Positions 1-7,200 of a stretch of 12,025 nucleotides of DNA are shown here, piece after piece. Below the pieces are notes generated by a model. The model was not told the DNA's origin. It saw only the letters and a list, made by a program, of their open reading frames with translations, and searched no databases. Source of the DNA: an uncultured Gammaproteobacteria bacterium (GTDB lineage: Bacteria > Pseudomonadota > Gammaproteobacteria > Pseudomonadales > Azotimanducaceae); assembly GCA_913043075.1 (NCBI GenBank), contig CAJWLI010000026.1, forward strand, positions 1-12,025. Reading direction: 5' to 3'. The first letter of the stretch is position 1. Each line of letters starts with the position of its first letter. The translations under genes and the position numbers were made by a program.

Positions 1-577
1 CACCTTTGACAAGAATCAAATGATTTTCAGAATCTATTTTTACTATTTCTAGCCCCTGGGTGGTTACACGAGCCGATCCCATGTGTCCGGCCATCTTTTT
101 ACCTTTAAACACACGTCCAGGCGTTTGACATTGTCCAATCGAGCCAGGAGCGCGGTGTGAAACCGAGTTGCCGTGAGACATATCTTGAGTCTTAAAATTG
201 TACCGTTTCACCACCCCAGCAAAGCCCTTTCCTTTGGAAATCCCTCTAACATCGACTTTCTGCCCCTCCGAAAATTCTGCTACCGTGATGGCCTCCCCAA
301 TTTCGTCAGTCTGATGCTCTCTAAGCCTAAACTCCCAAAGACCTTCTCCGGCTTCGACGGAGACCTTAGAATATAGACCCGCCGAAGGCTTATTTACTCT
401 TGTGTTTTTAGTTTTTCCTTTAGTAACCTGGACTGCACTATATCCGTCTCTGTCAATGGTCTTAATTTGAGTGACCCTATTTGGCTGCGCTTCAATAACC
501 GTGACAGGCAAAGATTTGCCTTCATCAGTGAAAATACGAGTCATCCCAATTTTTTTACCAACTATTCCTATTGTCAT
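1..577 (-). CDS. rplC: Large-subunit ribosomal protein L3, 3' end outside the window
   Basis: L3 binds 23S rRNA early in 50S assembly and reaches toward the peptidyl-transferase centre. The 192 visible codons start MTIGIVGKKIGMTRIF, which matches the L3 N-terminus, and go on through VTVIEA, GLWEFRL, KVDVRG and SKGKGFAG. The central loop HGNSVSHRAPGSIGQCQTPG aligns with the E. coli loop that holds the glutamine methylated by PrmB. Here it is Q151, and the preceding residue is C rather than the E. coli N. The frame runs off the window after LVKG; by comparison with the 209-residue E. coli protein about 17 residues are missing. The ATG at 577 is chosen because it gives the family N-terminus. It lies 26 nt after the rpsJ stop with only a weak AGG ribosome-binding element, so coupling to rpsJ is likely. 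Identification is secure. Confidence 0.97.
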   Translation of the reverse strand, partial: MTIGIVGKKIGMTRIFTDEGKSLPVTVIEAQPNRVTQIKTIDRDGYSAVQVTKGKTKNTRVNKPSAGLYSKVSVEAGEGLWEFRLREHQTDEIGEAITVAEFSEGQKVDVRGISKGKGFAGVVKRYNFKTQDMSHGNSVSHRAPGSIGQCQTPGRVFKGKKMAGHMGSARVTTQGLEIVKIDSENHLILVKG

Positions 578-603
578 GGTAATACCTACAAAGTCTTCTA
601 ATG

Positions 604-915
604 CTATCCAAGGTTAATTTGAACTTCCACGCCCGCTGCCAAGTCCAACTTGGTTAGAGCATCAACAGTTTTTTCGGTAGGCTCGACGATATCTAACACT
701 CTCTTGTGAGTCCGGATTTCGTACTGGTCTCTCGCATCTTTATAAACGTGCGGCGATATCAAGACCGTAAATTTCTCTTTTCTTGTCGGGAGAGGAATCG
801 GCCCTCGGACCTGAGCTCCAGTGCGTTTTGCAGTGTTGACTATTTCTTGAGTGGAAAGATCGATAAGCTTGTGGTCAAAAGCTTTCAGCCTAATTCTTAT
901 TCTTTGACTCTCCAT
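604..915 (-). CDS. rpsJ: Small-subunit ribosomal protein S10 / transcription factor NusE
   Basis: S10 is part of the 30S head and, as NusE with NusB, also works in transcription antitermination and in linking polymerase to the ribosome. The 103-residue product has the usual family length. It matches the gammaproteobacterial protein almost throughout: QRIRIRLKAFDHKLID at the start, AKRTGAQVRGPIPLPTRKE leading into the long ribosome-binding loop, then RDQYEIRTHKR, DIVEPTEKTVDAL and a C-terminal LDLAAGVEVQINLG. The ATG at 915 has a GAGGA Shine-Dalgarno element (923-927) 7 nt upstream. The gene opens the S10 operon, follows a 276-base gap after fusA, and is followed 26 nt later by rplC. The stop is TAG. 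Expression is probably set by the promoter and leader upstream. Confidence 0.99.
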   Translation of the reverse strand: MESQRIRIRLKAFDHKLIDLSTQEIVNTAKRTGAQVRGPIPLPTRKEKFTVLISPHVYKDARDQYEIRTHKRVLDIVEPTEKTVDALTKLDLAAGVEVQINLG

Positions 916-960
916 CGCTTATTCCTCAGAGGACACTTTTCAACAATCGCAAAGGCAAAA

Positions 961-991
961 GACACCCCCCTTTCTTTTTTTAAAGGGAGTC
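961..991 (-). terminator. Terminator-like hairpin in the rpsJ leader
   Basis: In RNA sense the arms CTCCCTTT (982-989) and AAAGGGGG (966-973) pair over 8 bp with one U-G wobble, closing an A-rich loop of 8 nt. Flanking GAC (989-991) and GTC (961-963) could pair as an alternative. The U run TTTT comes several bases after the stem and is broken by GCC before another TTT, so intrinsic termination would be weak. It may act as a pause or conditional terminator 50 nt before rpsJ rather than as the end of the fusA transcript. Confidence 0.35.
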
Positions 992-1036
992 GCATTTTTG
1001 CCAAATGCTCCTTAACCGAGCTACCCACGACACCAT
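980..1036 (-). CDS. Possible leader peptide upstream of rpsJ (18 codons)
   Basis: A short ATG frame reads MVSWVARLRSIWQKCDSL and stops with TAA in the top of the terminator-like hairpin. An AAGG element sits 7 nt before the ATG. The frame covers all three competing stems between 986 and 1021, so ribosomes on it would change which stem forms. The ATG lies in a CGACA/TGTCG hairpin, which would hinder initiation. The peptide has no family I recognise and no run of a single regulatory codon; it contains two Trp and three Arg codons. A frame this short arises easily by chance, so this is a candidate only. Confidence 0.15.
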   Translation of the reverse strand: MVSWVARLRSIWQKCDSL

Positions 1037-1103
1037 GTCGGCGCCTTTTTTAGAAATGGAGAAAGAATTCTCCGCTTCTCCTGAATCGTAGTCAGGGTCG
1101 CGA

Positions 1104-1133
1104 ATGATACGTTGCTTTTATTTCAAAAGCCAG
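1104..1133 (-). promoter_or_regulatory. Candidate sigma70 promoter for the S10 operon
   Basis: A TATCAT -10 element (1104-1109, five of six consensus bases) is followed by a GC-rich discriminator TCGCGACC (1096-1103), typical of stringently controlled ribosomal promoters. The -35 is weak: CTGGCT at 1128-1133 with an 18-base spacer matches three of six. The surrounding DNA is AT-rich, which could give an UP-like element. It lies about 60-80 bases after fusA and would give rpsJ its own start, independent of read-through from the str genes. Confidence 0.45.
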
Positions 1134-1165
1134 AAAAACCTGAAAGAAATTGGTCTTGAATTGAA

Positions 1166-1183
1166 CAGCACAAGAACTTGCTG
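1166..1183 (-). other. Small hairpin just after fusA
   Basis: CAGCA/TGCTG arms form a 5-bp stem with an 8-base loop, beginning 8 bases after the fusA TAG. What follows is TTCAATTC rather than a U run, so it does not qualify as an intrinsic terminator. It could stabilise the 3' end of a processed str transcript. The assignment rests only on the inverted repeat. Confidence 0.25.
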
Positions 1184-1191
1184 ACTGCTAG

Positions 1192-3279
1192 CTATTTTCT
1201 CACTAACATCTCTGAAATGCTAACCGGAACTTCGCTATACTTAAGAAACTCCATCGAGTAAGTAGCTCTGCCCTGAGTAGCCGAACGCATGTCTGTCGCA
1301 TACCCAAACATTTCAGACAAAGGAACTTGGGCCTTTACCGCTTTACCAGAAGGAACGTCCTCCATGCCCTGGACAACCCCTCTTCTTCGACTCAAATCGC
1401 CGACTATATCCCCATAATGCTCTTCAGGAGTAACCACCTCTACACTCATCACGGGCTCTAGAAGCACCGGATCTGCTTCCAACGCCCCGGCTCTCAGGGC
1501 CATCGAGCCTGCTACTTTGAACGCTACCTCACTTGAATCAACATCATGGTAGGAGCCGTCGAAAAGCGTTACCTTGACACCCTGCAGGGGATAGCCTGCG
1601 AGAACACCGTTCGCCATCTGATCTTTCACTCCTTTGTCTACAGCTCCAATGTACTCTTTTGGCACCGAGCCGCCGACAATTTCATCAAAAAACTCATAAA
1701 CTTTGTCACTCGGTTCAATTCGAAGCCAAACGTGACCATATTGACCTTTTCCACCACTCTGACGTATAAATTTTCCCTCGGTCTCCACCAACTTCCGTAA
1801 AGTTTCTCTATAAGCTACCTGAGGTTTGCCTATATTTGCCTCTACGTTGAACTCCCTCCTCATTCTGTCTACAACTATGTCAAGATGGAGCTCTCCCATA
1901 CCTCCAATTATGACTTGGCCTGATTCTTCATCTGTCCTAACCCTAAAGGAGGGGTCCTCAGCAGCAAGCTTTGCCAAAGCTATGCCCATTTTTTCTTGAT
2001 CAGCCGTTGACCTTGGCTCAACAGCTACATGTATGACAGGTTCTGGAAACTCCATTTTTTCTAACATTATTGGATGACTAGCGTCACACAAAGTATCGCC
2101 CGTGGTCGCAAATTTGAACCCTATCGCGGCAGCGATGTCTCCGGCTCGAACTTCTTTAATGTCTTTACGCTCATTTGAGTGCATCTGCACCATTCTTCCA
2201 ACTCGCTCCTTTTTTCCTTTTGTCGAATTCCAAACAGAATCACCTGAACTTAAGATGCCAGAATAGACCCTAAAAAAAGTGAGATTGCCAACAAAAGGGT
2301 CAGTGGCTATTTTGAAGGCCAGCCCAGAAAAAGGCTCTTCATCTGACGGGGAACGTTCTTTTTCCGAAGTCTCATCAGAAGGCAAAAAACCTCTTATCGC
2401 CTTTACCTCATCAGGAGCTGGTAGAAAGCTAACAACACCGTCCAAGACGGTTTGAACCCCTTTATTCTTAAAAGCCGATCCGCAATAGGCCGGAACAATT
2501 TCATTTGATAGTGTTCTTTTTCTCAGGCCTTCAAGAATATCTTCTGGACTCAACGTATCCGTATCTAAATATCTTTCCATAAGAATATCGTCAGCCTCGG
2601 CCGCGACTTCAACTAGTTTTTCTCTGAAGTGTTCTGATTTAGCAATTAATTCTTCTGGAATTAGGTCTTCCCGAAAGCTCAATCCTTGGTCTTCTTGATG
2701 CCAATAAATTGCCTTCATTTTTATCAAATCTACGACTCCTGCGAATTCGTCTTCCTGTCCGATGGGAAGCTGAAGACAAACAGGATGAGATCCTAATCTC
2801 TGCTCAATTTGTTCAATAACTCGGAAAAAATCAGCGCCGGCCCTATCCATTTTGTTTACAAAAACAATTCTTGGAACGCTATACTTATTCGCTTGACGCC
2901 AAACAGTTTCTGATTGAGGCTCAACTCCCGAAGCTCCACAAAAAACTACGACTGCTCCATCGAGCACCCTTAGCGAGCGCTCGACCTCAATAGTAAAATC
3001 AACGTGTCCTGGAGTATCTATGATATTTATTCTGTGTTGAGGGAACTGCTTGGTGCTACCGCGCCAAAAAGTTGTAGTCGCAGCAGAAGTGATCGTAATG
3101 CCTCGCTCTTGTTCCTGTTCCATCCAGTCCATGACGGCGGCACCATCGTGGACCTCTCCAATTTTGTGAGAAAGGCCTGTATAGAAAAGAATTCTCTCCG
3201 TTGTTGTTGTTTTGCCAGCATCAACGTGGGCAACTATGCCAATGTTTCGATACAACGATAGGGGGGTTTCCCTAGACAA
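1192..3279 (-). CDS. fusA: Translation elongation factor G (EF-G)
   Basis: EF-G is the cytosolic GTPase that drives tRNA and mRNA translocation and, with RRF, ribosome recycling. The 695-residue product shows G1 AHVDAGKT (17-24), G2 in RGITIT (59-64), G3 DTPGH with catalytic H92, G4 NKMD (142-145) and G5 GSAFKNKG. Domain IV contains QSGGKGQYGHV and the tip GSYHDVDSSE with H578, equivalent to E. coli H583. Domain V has GDLSRRRG and PLSEMFGYAT. The start is TTG at 3279. The translated N-terminus MSRETPLSLYRNIG aligns with the E. coli start, and no in-frame ATG or GTG lies between it and an upstream stop at 3322-3324. The ribosome-binding site is weak (AAAGAG, 3289-3294) and only 17 nt separate it from rpsG, so coupling is likely. 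It is about 9 residues shorter than the E. coli protein, mostly from a gap early in domain IV. The stop is TAG. Confidence 0.98.
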   Translation of the reverse strand: MSRETPLSLYRNIGIVAHVDAGKTTTTERILFYTGLSHKIGEVHDGAAVMDWMEQEQERGITITSAATTTFWRGSTKQFPQHRINIIDTPGHVDFTIEVERSLRVLDGAVVVFCGASGVEPQSETVWRQANKYSVPRIVFVNKMDRAGADFFRVIEQIEQRLGSHPVCLQLPIGQEDEFAGVVDLIKMKAIYWHQEDQGLSFREDLIPEELIAKSEHFREKLVEVAAEADDILMERYLDTDTLSPEDILEGLRKRTLSNEIVPAYCGSAFKNKGVQTVLDGVVSFLPAPDEVKAIRGFLPSDETSEKERSPSDEEPFSGLAFKIATDPFVGNLTFFRVYSGILSSGDSVWNSTKGKKERVGRMVQMHSNERKDIKEVRAGDIAAAIGFKFATTGDTLCDASHPIMLEKMEFPEPVIHVAVEPRSTADQEKMGIALAKLAAEDPSFRVRTDEESGQVIIGGMGELHLDIVVDRMRREFNVEANIGKPQVAYRETLRKLVETEGKFIRQSGGKGQYGHVWLRIEPSDKVYEFFDEIVGGSVPKEYIGAVDKGVKDQMANGVLAGYPLQGVKVTLFDGSYHDVDSSEVAFKVAGSMALRAGALEADPVLLEPVMSVEVVTPEEHYGDIVGDLSRRRGVVQGMEDVPSGKAVKAQVPLSEMFGYATDMRSATQGRATYSMEFLKYSEVPVSISEMLVRK

Positions 3280-3296
3280 ACAAAAAGGCTCTTTGG

Positions 3297-3767
3297 CTAA
3301 AACCGATAATGGGCAAACGCCCTATTTGCTTCTGCCATCCGATGAGTATCTTCGCGCTTTCTTGCTGCTGCACCTCTACCCTCTGACGCATCAACCAACT
3401 CACCCGCTAATCGAAGCGCCATAGATTTCTCGCCTCTTGCTCTAGCAGAATCAACTAACCATCTCATCGCAAGGGCTATTCTCCTGGAAGGTCTTACTTC
3501 CACAGGAACCTGGTACGTAGCGCCCCCAACCCTTCGAGACTTTACTTCTACTGCTGGTGCAACTGACTCGAGAGCAGATTCAAACACTTCTAAAGGATTC
3601 GGAGAGCCATTATTTTTTATCTGTTCAAGGGCTCCATAAACTATCTTTTCAGCTACAGCTTTCTTTCCACTTACCATGACATGATTCATGAATTTAGCTA
3701 AGGTCTTATCTCCATATTTTGGATCAGGAAGGATGTCTCGTTTTGGGGGTACTCTTCTTCTTGGCAT
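3297..3767 (-). CDS. rpsG: Small-subunit ribosomal protein S7
   Basis: S7 nucleates assembly of the 30S head and contacts the E site. The product is 156 residues, the usual bacterial length, without the C-terminal extension of E. coli K-12. It starts MPRRRVPPKRDILPDP, continues KFMNHVMVSGKK, has the beta-hairpin motif RRVGGATYQVPVEVRPSRR that contacts tRNA and rRNA, and ends GRGAAARKREDTHRMAEANR then AFAHYRF. The ATG at 3767 has a strong AAGGAG element (3773-3778). It sits 59 nt after rpsL and 17 nt before fusA. In E. coli, S7 represses this operon by binding the rpsL-rpsG gap; a hairpin is present in the corresponding gap here. The stop is TAG. Identification is secure. Confidence 0.99.
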   Translation of the reverse strand: MPRRRVPPKRDILPDPKYGDKTLAKFMNHVMVSGKKAVAEKIVYGALEQIKNNGSPNPLEVFESALESVAPAVEVKSRRVGGATYQVPVEVRPSRRIALAMRWLVDSARARGEKSMALRLAGELVDASEGRGAAARKREDTHRMAEANRAFAHYRF

Positions 3768-3787
3768 TTTTTCTCCTTCAGGTTTCT

Positions 3788-3804
3788 CCGGAATTCATCT
3801 CCGG
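3788..3804 (-). promoter_or_regulatory. Hairpin in the rpsL-rpsG gap, possible S7 target
   Basis: In RNA sense CCGGA and TCCGG pair over 5 bp around a 7-base loop GATGAAT, 9 bases before the rpsG AAGGAG element. In E. coli the rpsL-rpsG intercistronic region is the S7 autorepression site, so the position is right. The gap is shorter than I recall for E. coli, and I cannot match the 16S-like S7 binding fold by eye. Confidence 0.3.
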
Positions 3805-3826
3805 CCTTACTTATAACAAATGAGGT

Positions 3827-4201
3827 CTAGACTTTTGGTTTTTTTGCGCCGTACTTTGATCGACCCTGCTTACGGTCATTAACTCCAGTAGTGTCGAGTG
3901 TGCCTCGAACCGTATGATACCTAACGCCAGGCAAATCTTTGACCCTTCCTCCTCGGATTAAAACTACAGAGTGCTCTTGCAGATTATGCCCCTCTCCTCC
4001 TATGTAAGAGGTAACTTCATAGCCATTAGTCAGGCGGACCCGGCAAACCTTTCTGAGGGCTGAATTCGGTTTTTTCGGGGTTGTAGTGTATACCCTAGTG
4101 CATACACCTCTTTTCTGAGGACTAGATTGAAGCGCCGGAACATCGCTTTTTACAACTTTCCGCTTTCTCGGCTTGCGAACCAATTGGTTGATTCTTGCCA
4201 T
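3827..4201 (-). CDS. rpsL: Small-subunit ribosomal protein S12
   Basis: S12 lies at the 30S decoding centre and controls accuracy of codon reading. The product has 124 residues, equal to E. coli S12, with INQLVRKPRKRKV at the start, CTRVYTTTPKKPNSALRKV in the middle and RGGRVKDLPGVRYHTVRG later. K43 and K88, whose substitutions give streptomycin resistance, are both the sensitive wild-type lysine, and D89, the methylthiolation site of RimO, is present. The ATG at 4201 follows GGGAGA (4211-4216) at a 9-base distance. It is the first gene after rpoC, with its own candidate promoter in the 91-base gap, and rpsG follows 59 bases later. The stop is TAG. Identification is secure. Confidence 0.99.
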   Translation of the reverse strand: MARINQLVRKPRKRKVVKSDVPALQSSPQKRGVCTRVYTTTPKKPNSALRKVCRVRLTNGYEVTSYIGGEGHNLQEHSVVLIRGGRVKDLPGVRYHTVRGTLDTTGVNDRKQGRSKYGAKKPKV

Positions 4202-4246
4202 AAAAATTGATCTCCCATTTTCTTAAAAGGTTGCTAAAGGGACGCG

Positions 4247-4275
4247 ATTCTACAGGGGCTTTGACGAAAATCCAA
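4247..4275 (-). promoter_or_regulatory. Candidate sigma70 promoter for rpsL-rpsG-fusA
   Basis: TAGAAT (4247-4252) matches five of six -10 bases. TTGGAT (4270-4275) lies exactly 17 bases upstream as a -35, with only its TTG matching the consensus. The discriminator CGCGTCCC just downstream is GC-rich and nearly the same as the one before rpsJ, as expected for growth-rate and ppGpp-controlled ribosomal promoters. Transcription would start near 4240, giving a leader of about 40 nt before rpsL. It would allow str genes to be made independently of rpoBC read-through. Confidence 0.55.
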
Positions 4276-4281
4276 GCCCCT
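4254..4281 (-). repeat. Perfect 8-bp inverted repeat between rpoC and rpsL
   Basis: AGGGGCTT (4254-4261) and AAGCCCCT (4274-4281) are exact complements around a 12-base loop, 12 bases after the rpoC stop. No T run follows on either strand, so it is not a standard intrinsic terminator. It occupies the spacer and -35 of the candidate rpsL promoter. It could be an operator, an RNA-processing hairpin in rpoC read-through transcripts, or a Rho-independent pause site. The repeat is certain; the function is unknown. Confidence 0.5.
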
Positions 4282-4292
4282 TGCAGATTCTG

Positions 4293-7200
4293 CTAGCCTG
4301 ATTCAGATGAACTAAGCGCATCCGATAAAGCCTGCTCTATTTCTACCGCACTTATTTTCTGATCTTCTCCGGATTCTTGTCTCTTTTTTCTATCTTCATG
4401 ATATTTCAAACCCGTGCCGGCTGGAATTAATCTTCCCACGATTACGTTCTCTTTAAGTCCTCGAAGATAGTCTCTTTTTCCTGTAACTGCAGCTTCTGTG
4501 AGGACTCTAGTGGTCTCTTGGAAAGATGCCGCAGAGATGAATGATTCCGTCGCAAGAGCTGCCTTTGTGATTCCTAACAGAATTCTAGCTCCTTCGACAA
4601 GATCTTTCCCTTCTGACTTGAGCCTGTCGTTTTCTTCGAGAAACTTATTAAACTCTACTTGCTCTCCTTTGATCATTTCAGATTCACCAGTGTTAGTGAT
4701 CTCTATTTTCCTTAGCATCTGACAGACTATGACTTCGATATGCTTGTCATTAATACCAACGCCTTGGAGCCGGTAGACATCCTGAACCTCTTTGACAATA
4801 TAGTTCGCAAGCGGTTCAACCCCTTTTAGTCTGAGAATATCATGAGGTGATTCCGGTCCATCCGAGACAATTTCACCCTTTTCAACATTCTCTCCTTCAA
4901 AAACAGCCATGTGCCGCCATTTCGGAATCAAAGTTTCATAATGATCAGTGCCCTCAGGCAAACTACTTGCATCGCTTGGAGTTATAACTAACCTCTTTTT
5001 ACCCTTAGTTTCTTTCCCAAAACTCACAGTACCGGATATTTCAGCTAGTACTGCCGCGTCCTTCGGTTTCCTAGCTTCAAAAAGATCTGCTACTCGAGGC
5101 AAACCACCGGTAATATCCCTGGTCTTCGAGCCTTCTTGAGGTATTCTTGCGATAACGTCTCCGGCTTCGATACTGTCTCCATCCTCCAAACTCAAGATCG
5201 CATTAGCCTCGAGAAAATAATTAGCAGGCACCTCCGTGCCAGCAAGCATAAGATCTTCACCGTTTGAGTCCACTAACTTTACCGCTGGTCTCATATCTTT
5301 TCCGGAGCTTGGTCTATCTTTAGGATCTATAATCGATATGCTAGAGAGTCCAGTCAATTCGTCTGTTTGACGCCTTATAGTGAGGCCTTCCTCCATGCTT
5401 TCAAATACAACCTGCCCTTGTACCTCTGAAACTATAGGGTGTGTGTGTGGATCCCAGTTCGCTATGATGGCTCCAGATTCTACTTCATCGCCATCTCCTT
5501 TTTTTAATACCGCTCCATAAGGCAACTTATATCTTTCTCGCTCTCTTCCAGTTTCATTATCGGAGACCGCTATTTCGCCTGATCGTGAAACGGCAACCAA
5601 ATCTCCATCAGTCTTGCTTATAGTTTTCAAGTTATGAAGCTTTATTGCCCCGGTATGCTTAACCTGAACATTATCTATCGCAGTTGCTCGAGACGCTGCT
5701 CCTCCAATATGGAAAGTACGCATGGTCAGCTGAGTTCCAGGCTCTCCGATAGACTGAGCAGCTATAACTCCTACTGCCTCTCCAATATTTACTAGGTGCC
5801 CCCTACCGAGGTCTCTTCCGTAGCACATGCTGCAGAGACCGTAGCGGGTCTCACAGGTAATTGGACTCCTCACCATAATCTCGTCCACAGCAGACGCCTC
5901 AATCAGCTCAACCGATTTTTCTTCTAGCATCGTGCCCTTCTCAACAATCAGATTGCCATCGTCAATAACATCTTCTGCAGTAACCCTTCCCAAAATCCTG
6001 GTGCCTAGAGCTTCTACGACATCTCCGCCCTCTATTACCGCAGACATAAGCATTCCAGCTTCGGTACCGCAATCCACTTCTGTAATAACCAAGTCTTGCG
6101 CAACGTCAACTAGACGGCGTGTTAAGTATCCCGAATTTGCTGTTTTCAGAGCGGTGTCCGCTAACCCTTTTCTAGCACCATGAGTCGAAATGAAATACTG
6201 CATCACTGAAAGACCTTCGCGAAAGTTTGCTGTGATTGGTGTTTCTATAATGCTCCCATCAGGCTTAGTCATAAGACCACGCATGCCTGAAAGCTGCCTT
6301 ATTTGAGCCGGAGATCCTCTAGCTCCGGAATCAGAGTACATCCAAACGCTATTGAATGAAGTTTGCTCTTCATCATCCCCTTCACGGTTTTTAACCGTTT
6401 CTTTGGCCAGCGTTTCCATCATTGCAGAGCCCACCTTATCGTTTGCCCGAGTCCAAATATCAATGACTTTGTTGTATTTCTCGCCCTGGGTAACTAAACC
6501 CGATGCAAACTGTCCTTCGATCTCTCTAATCTCTTCTTCCGCACCTGCAATAATCTTTGCCTTGTCTTCTGGTATTACAAAGTCGTCAACCCCAATAGAC
6601 GCACCGGAGAGGGTAGAATATTCATATCCTAGATACATGAGCTGGTCACAAAAAACTACTGTGTCCTTTAAGCCAACTGACCGATAGCAAAGGTTTATGA
6701 GTTTCGATATGTCTTTGTTTCCCATGGTCTTATTTATTTGATCAAAATCGATACCTTTAGGCATAATTTGATAAACGAGACTTCTGCCAACCGTGGTTTC
6801 TATCAGCTTACTGGCTTCCTTTCCGTCTTCGAATTGGCCGGCTTCAATTCTTAGCTTGATTCGCGCCTGCAGTCCTACCTTTCTTGCCTCATAAGCTCTA
6901 GAGATTTCTTCCACATCAGCGAATACCATTCCTTCGCCTAAATCATTTATTCGCTCACGAGTCATCCAGTAGACTCCTAAAACAACGTCTTGGGAAGGCA
7001 CTATGATTGGTTGGCCGTCAGCGGGCAACAAGACATTGTTAGTGGACATCATTAAGGCTCTCGCCTCTAACTGGGCCTCTATCGTCAATGGGACGTGAAC
7101 AGCCATCTGATCGCCATCAAAATCAGCATTATAGGCGGTACAAACAAGTGGGTGGAGCTGGATGGCTTTGCCTTCTATAAGAACTGGCTCGAAGGCTTGG

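Larger units (their letters stand above)
916..1096 (-). promoter_or_regulatory. Candidate S10 operon leader with alternative hairpins
   Basis: If transcription starts just after the candidate -10 at 1104-1109, rpsJ has a 5' leader of about 180 nt, close to what I recall for the E. coli S10 leader (about 170 nt) through which L4 represses its own operon. Reading in the RNA sense, visible stems are GGAGAA/TTCTCC (1058-1073), CGACA/TGTCG (1028-1040), GCTC/GAGC (1018-1021 with 1007-1010), GCATTT/AAATGC extended by GGAG/CTCC (1003-1011 with 986-997), and CTCCCTTT/AAAGGGGG (982-989 with 966-973). The third and fourth stems exclude each other, and so do the fourth and fifth, as in an attenuator. No primary-sequence match to the E. 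coli L4 target was recognised. Stems are seen in the sequence; the regulatory role is inferred. Confidence 0.45.

Noticed and set aside
981..1045. tRNA-like stretch on the minus strand, with TAGCTCGGTTAAGGAGCA resembling a D-arm.
   Set aside because: The D-loop lacks the normal pattern, the next segment cannot form a 5-bp anticodon stem with a 7-base loop, and there is no GTTCGA T-arm or matching acceptor stem. The stems fit a leader RNA better.
706..1053. A 115-codon frame on the plus strand across rpsJ and the leader.
   Set aside because: It lies antisense to a secure rpsJ and resembles no family; the frame looks like a shadow of the conserved gene.
3201..3213. TTG triplet repeat that looks like a microsatellite.
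   Set aside because: It encodes the conserved GKTTTT of the EF-G nucleotide-binding loop on the other strand.
4254..4281. Intrinsic terminator after rpoC.
   Set aside because: The stem is good, but no T run follows on either strand, so it is kept only as an inverted repeat of unknown role.
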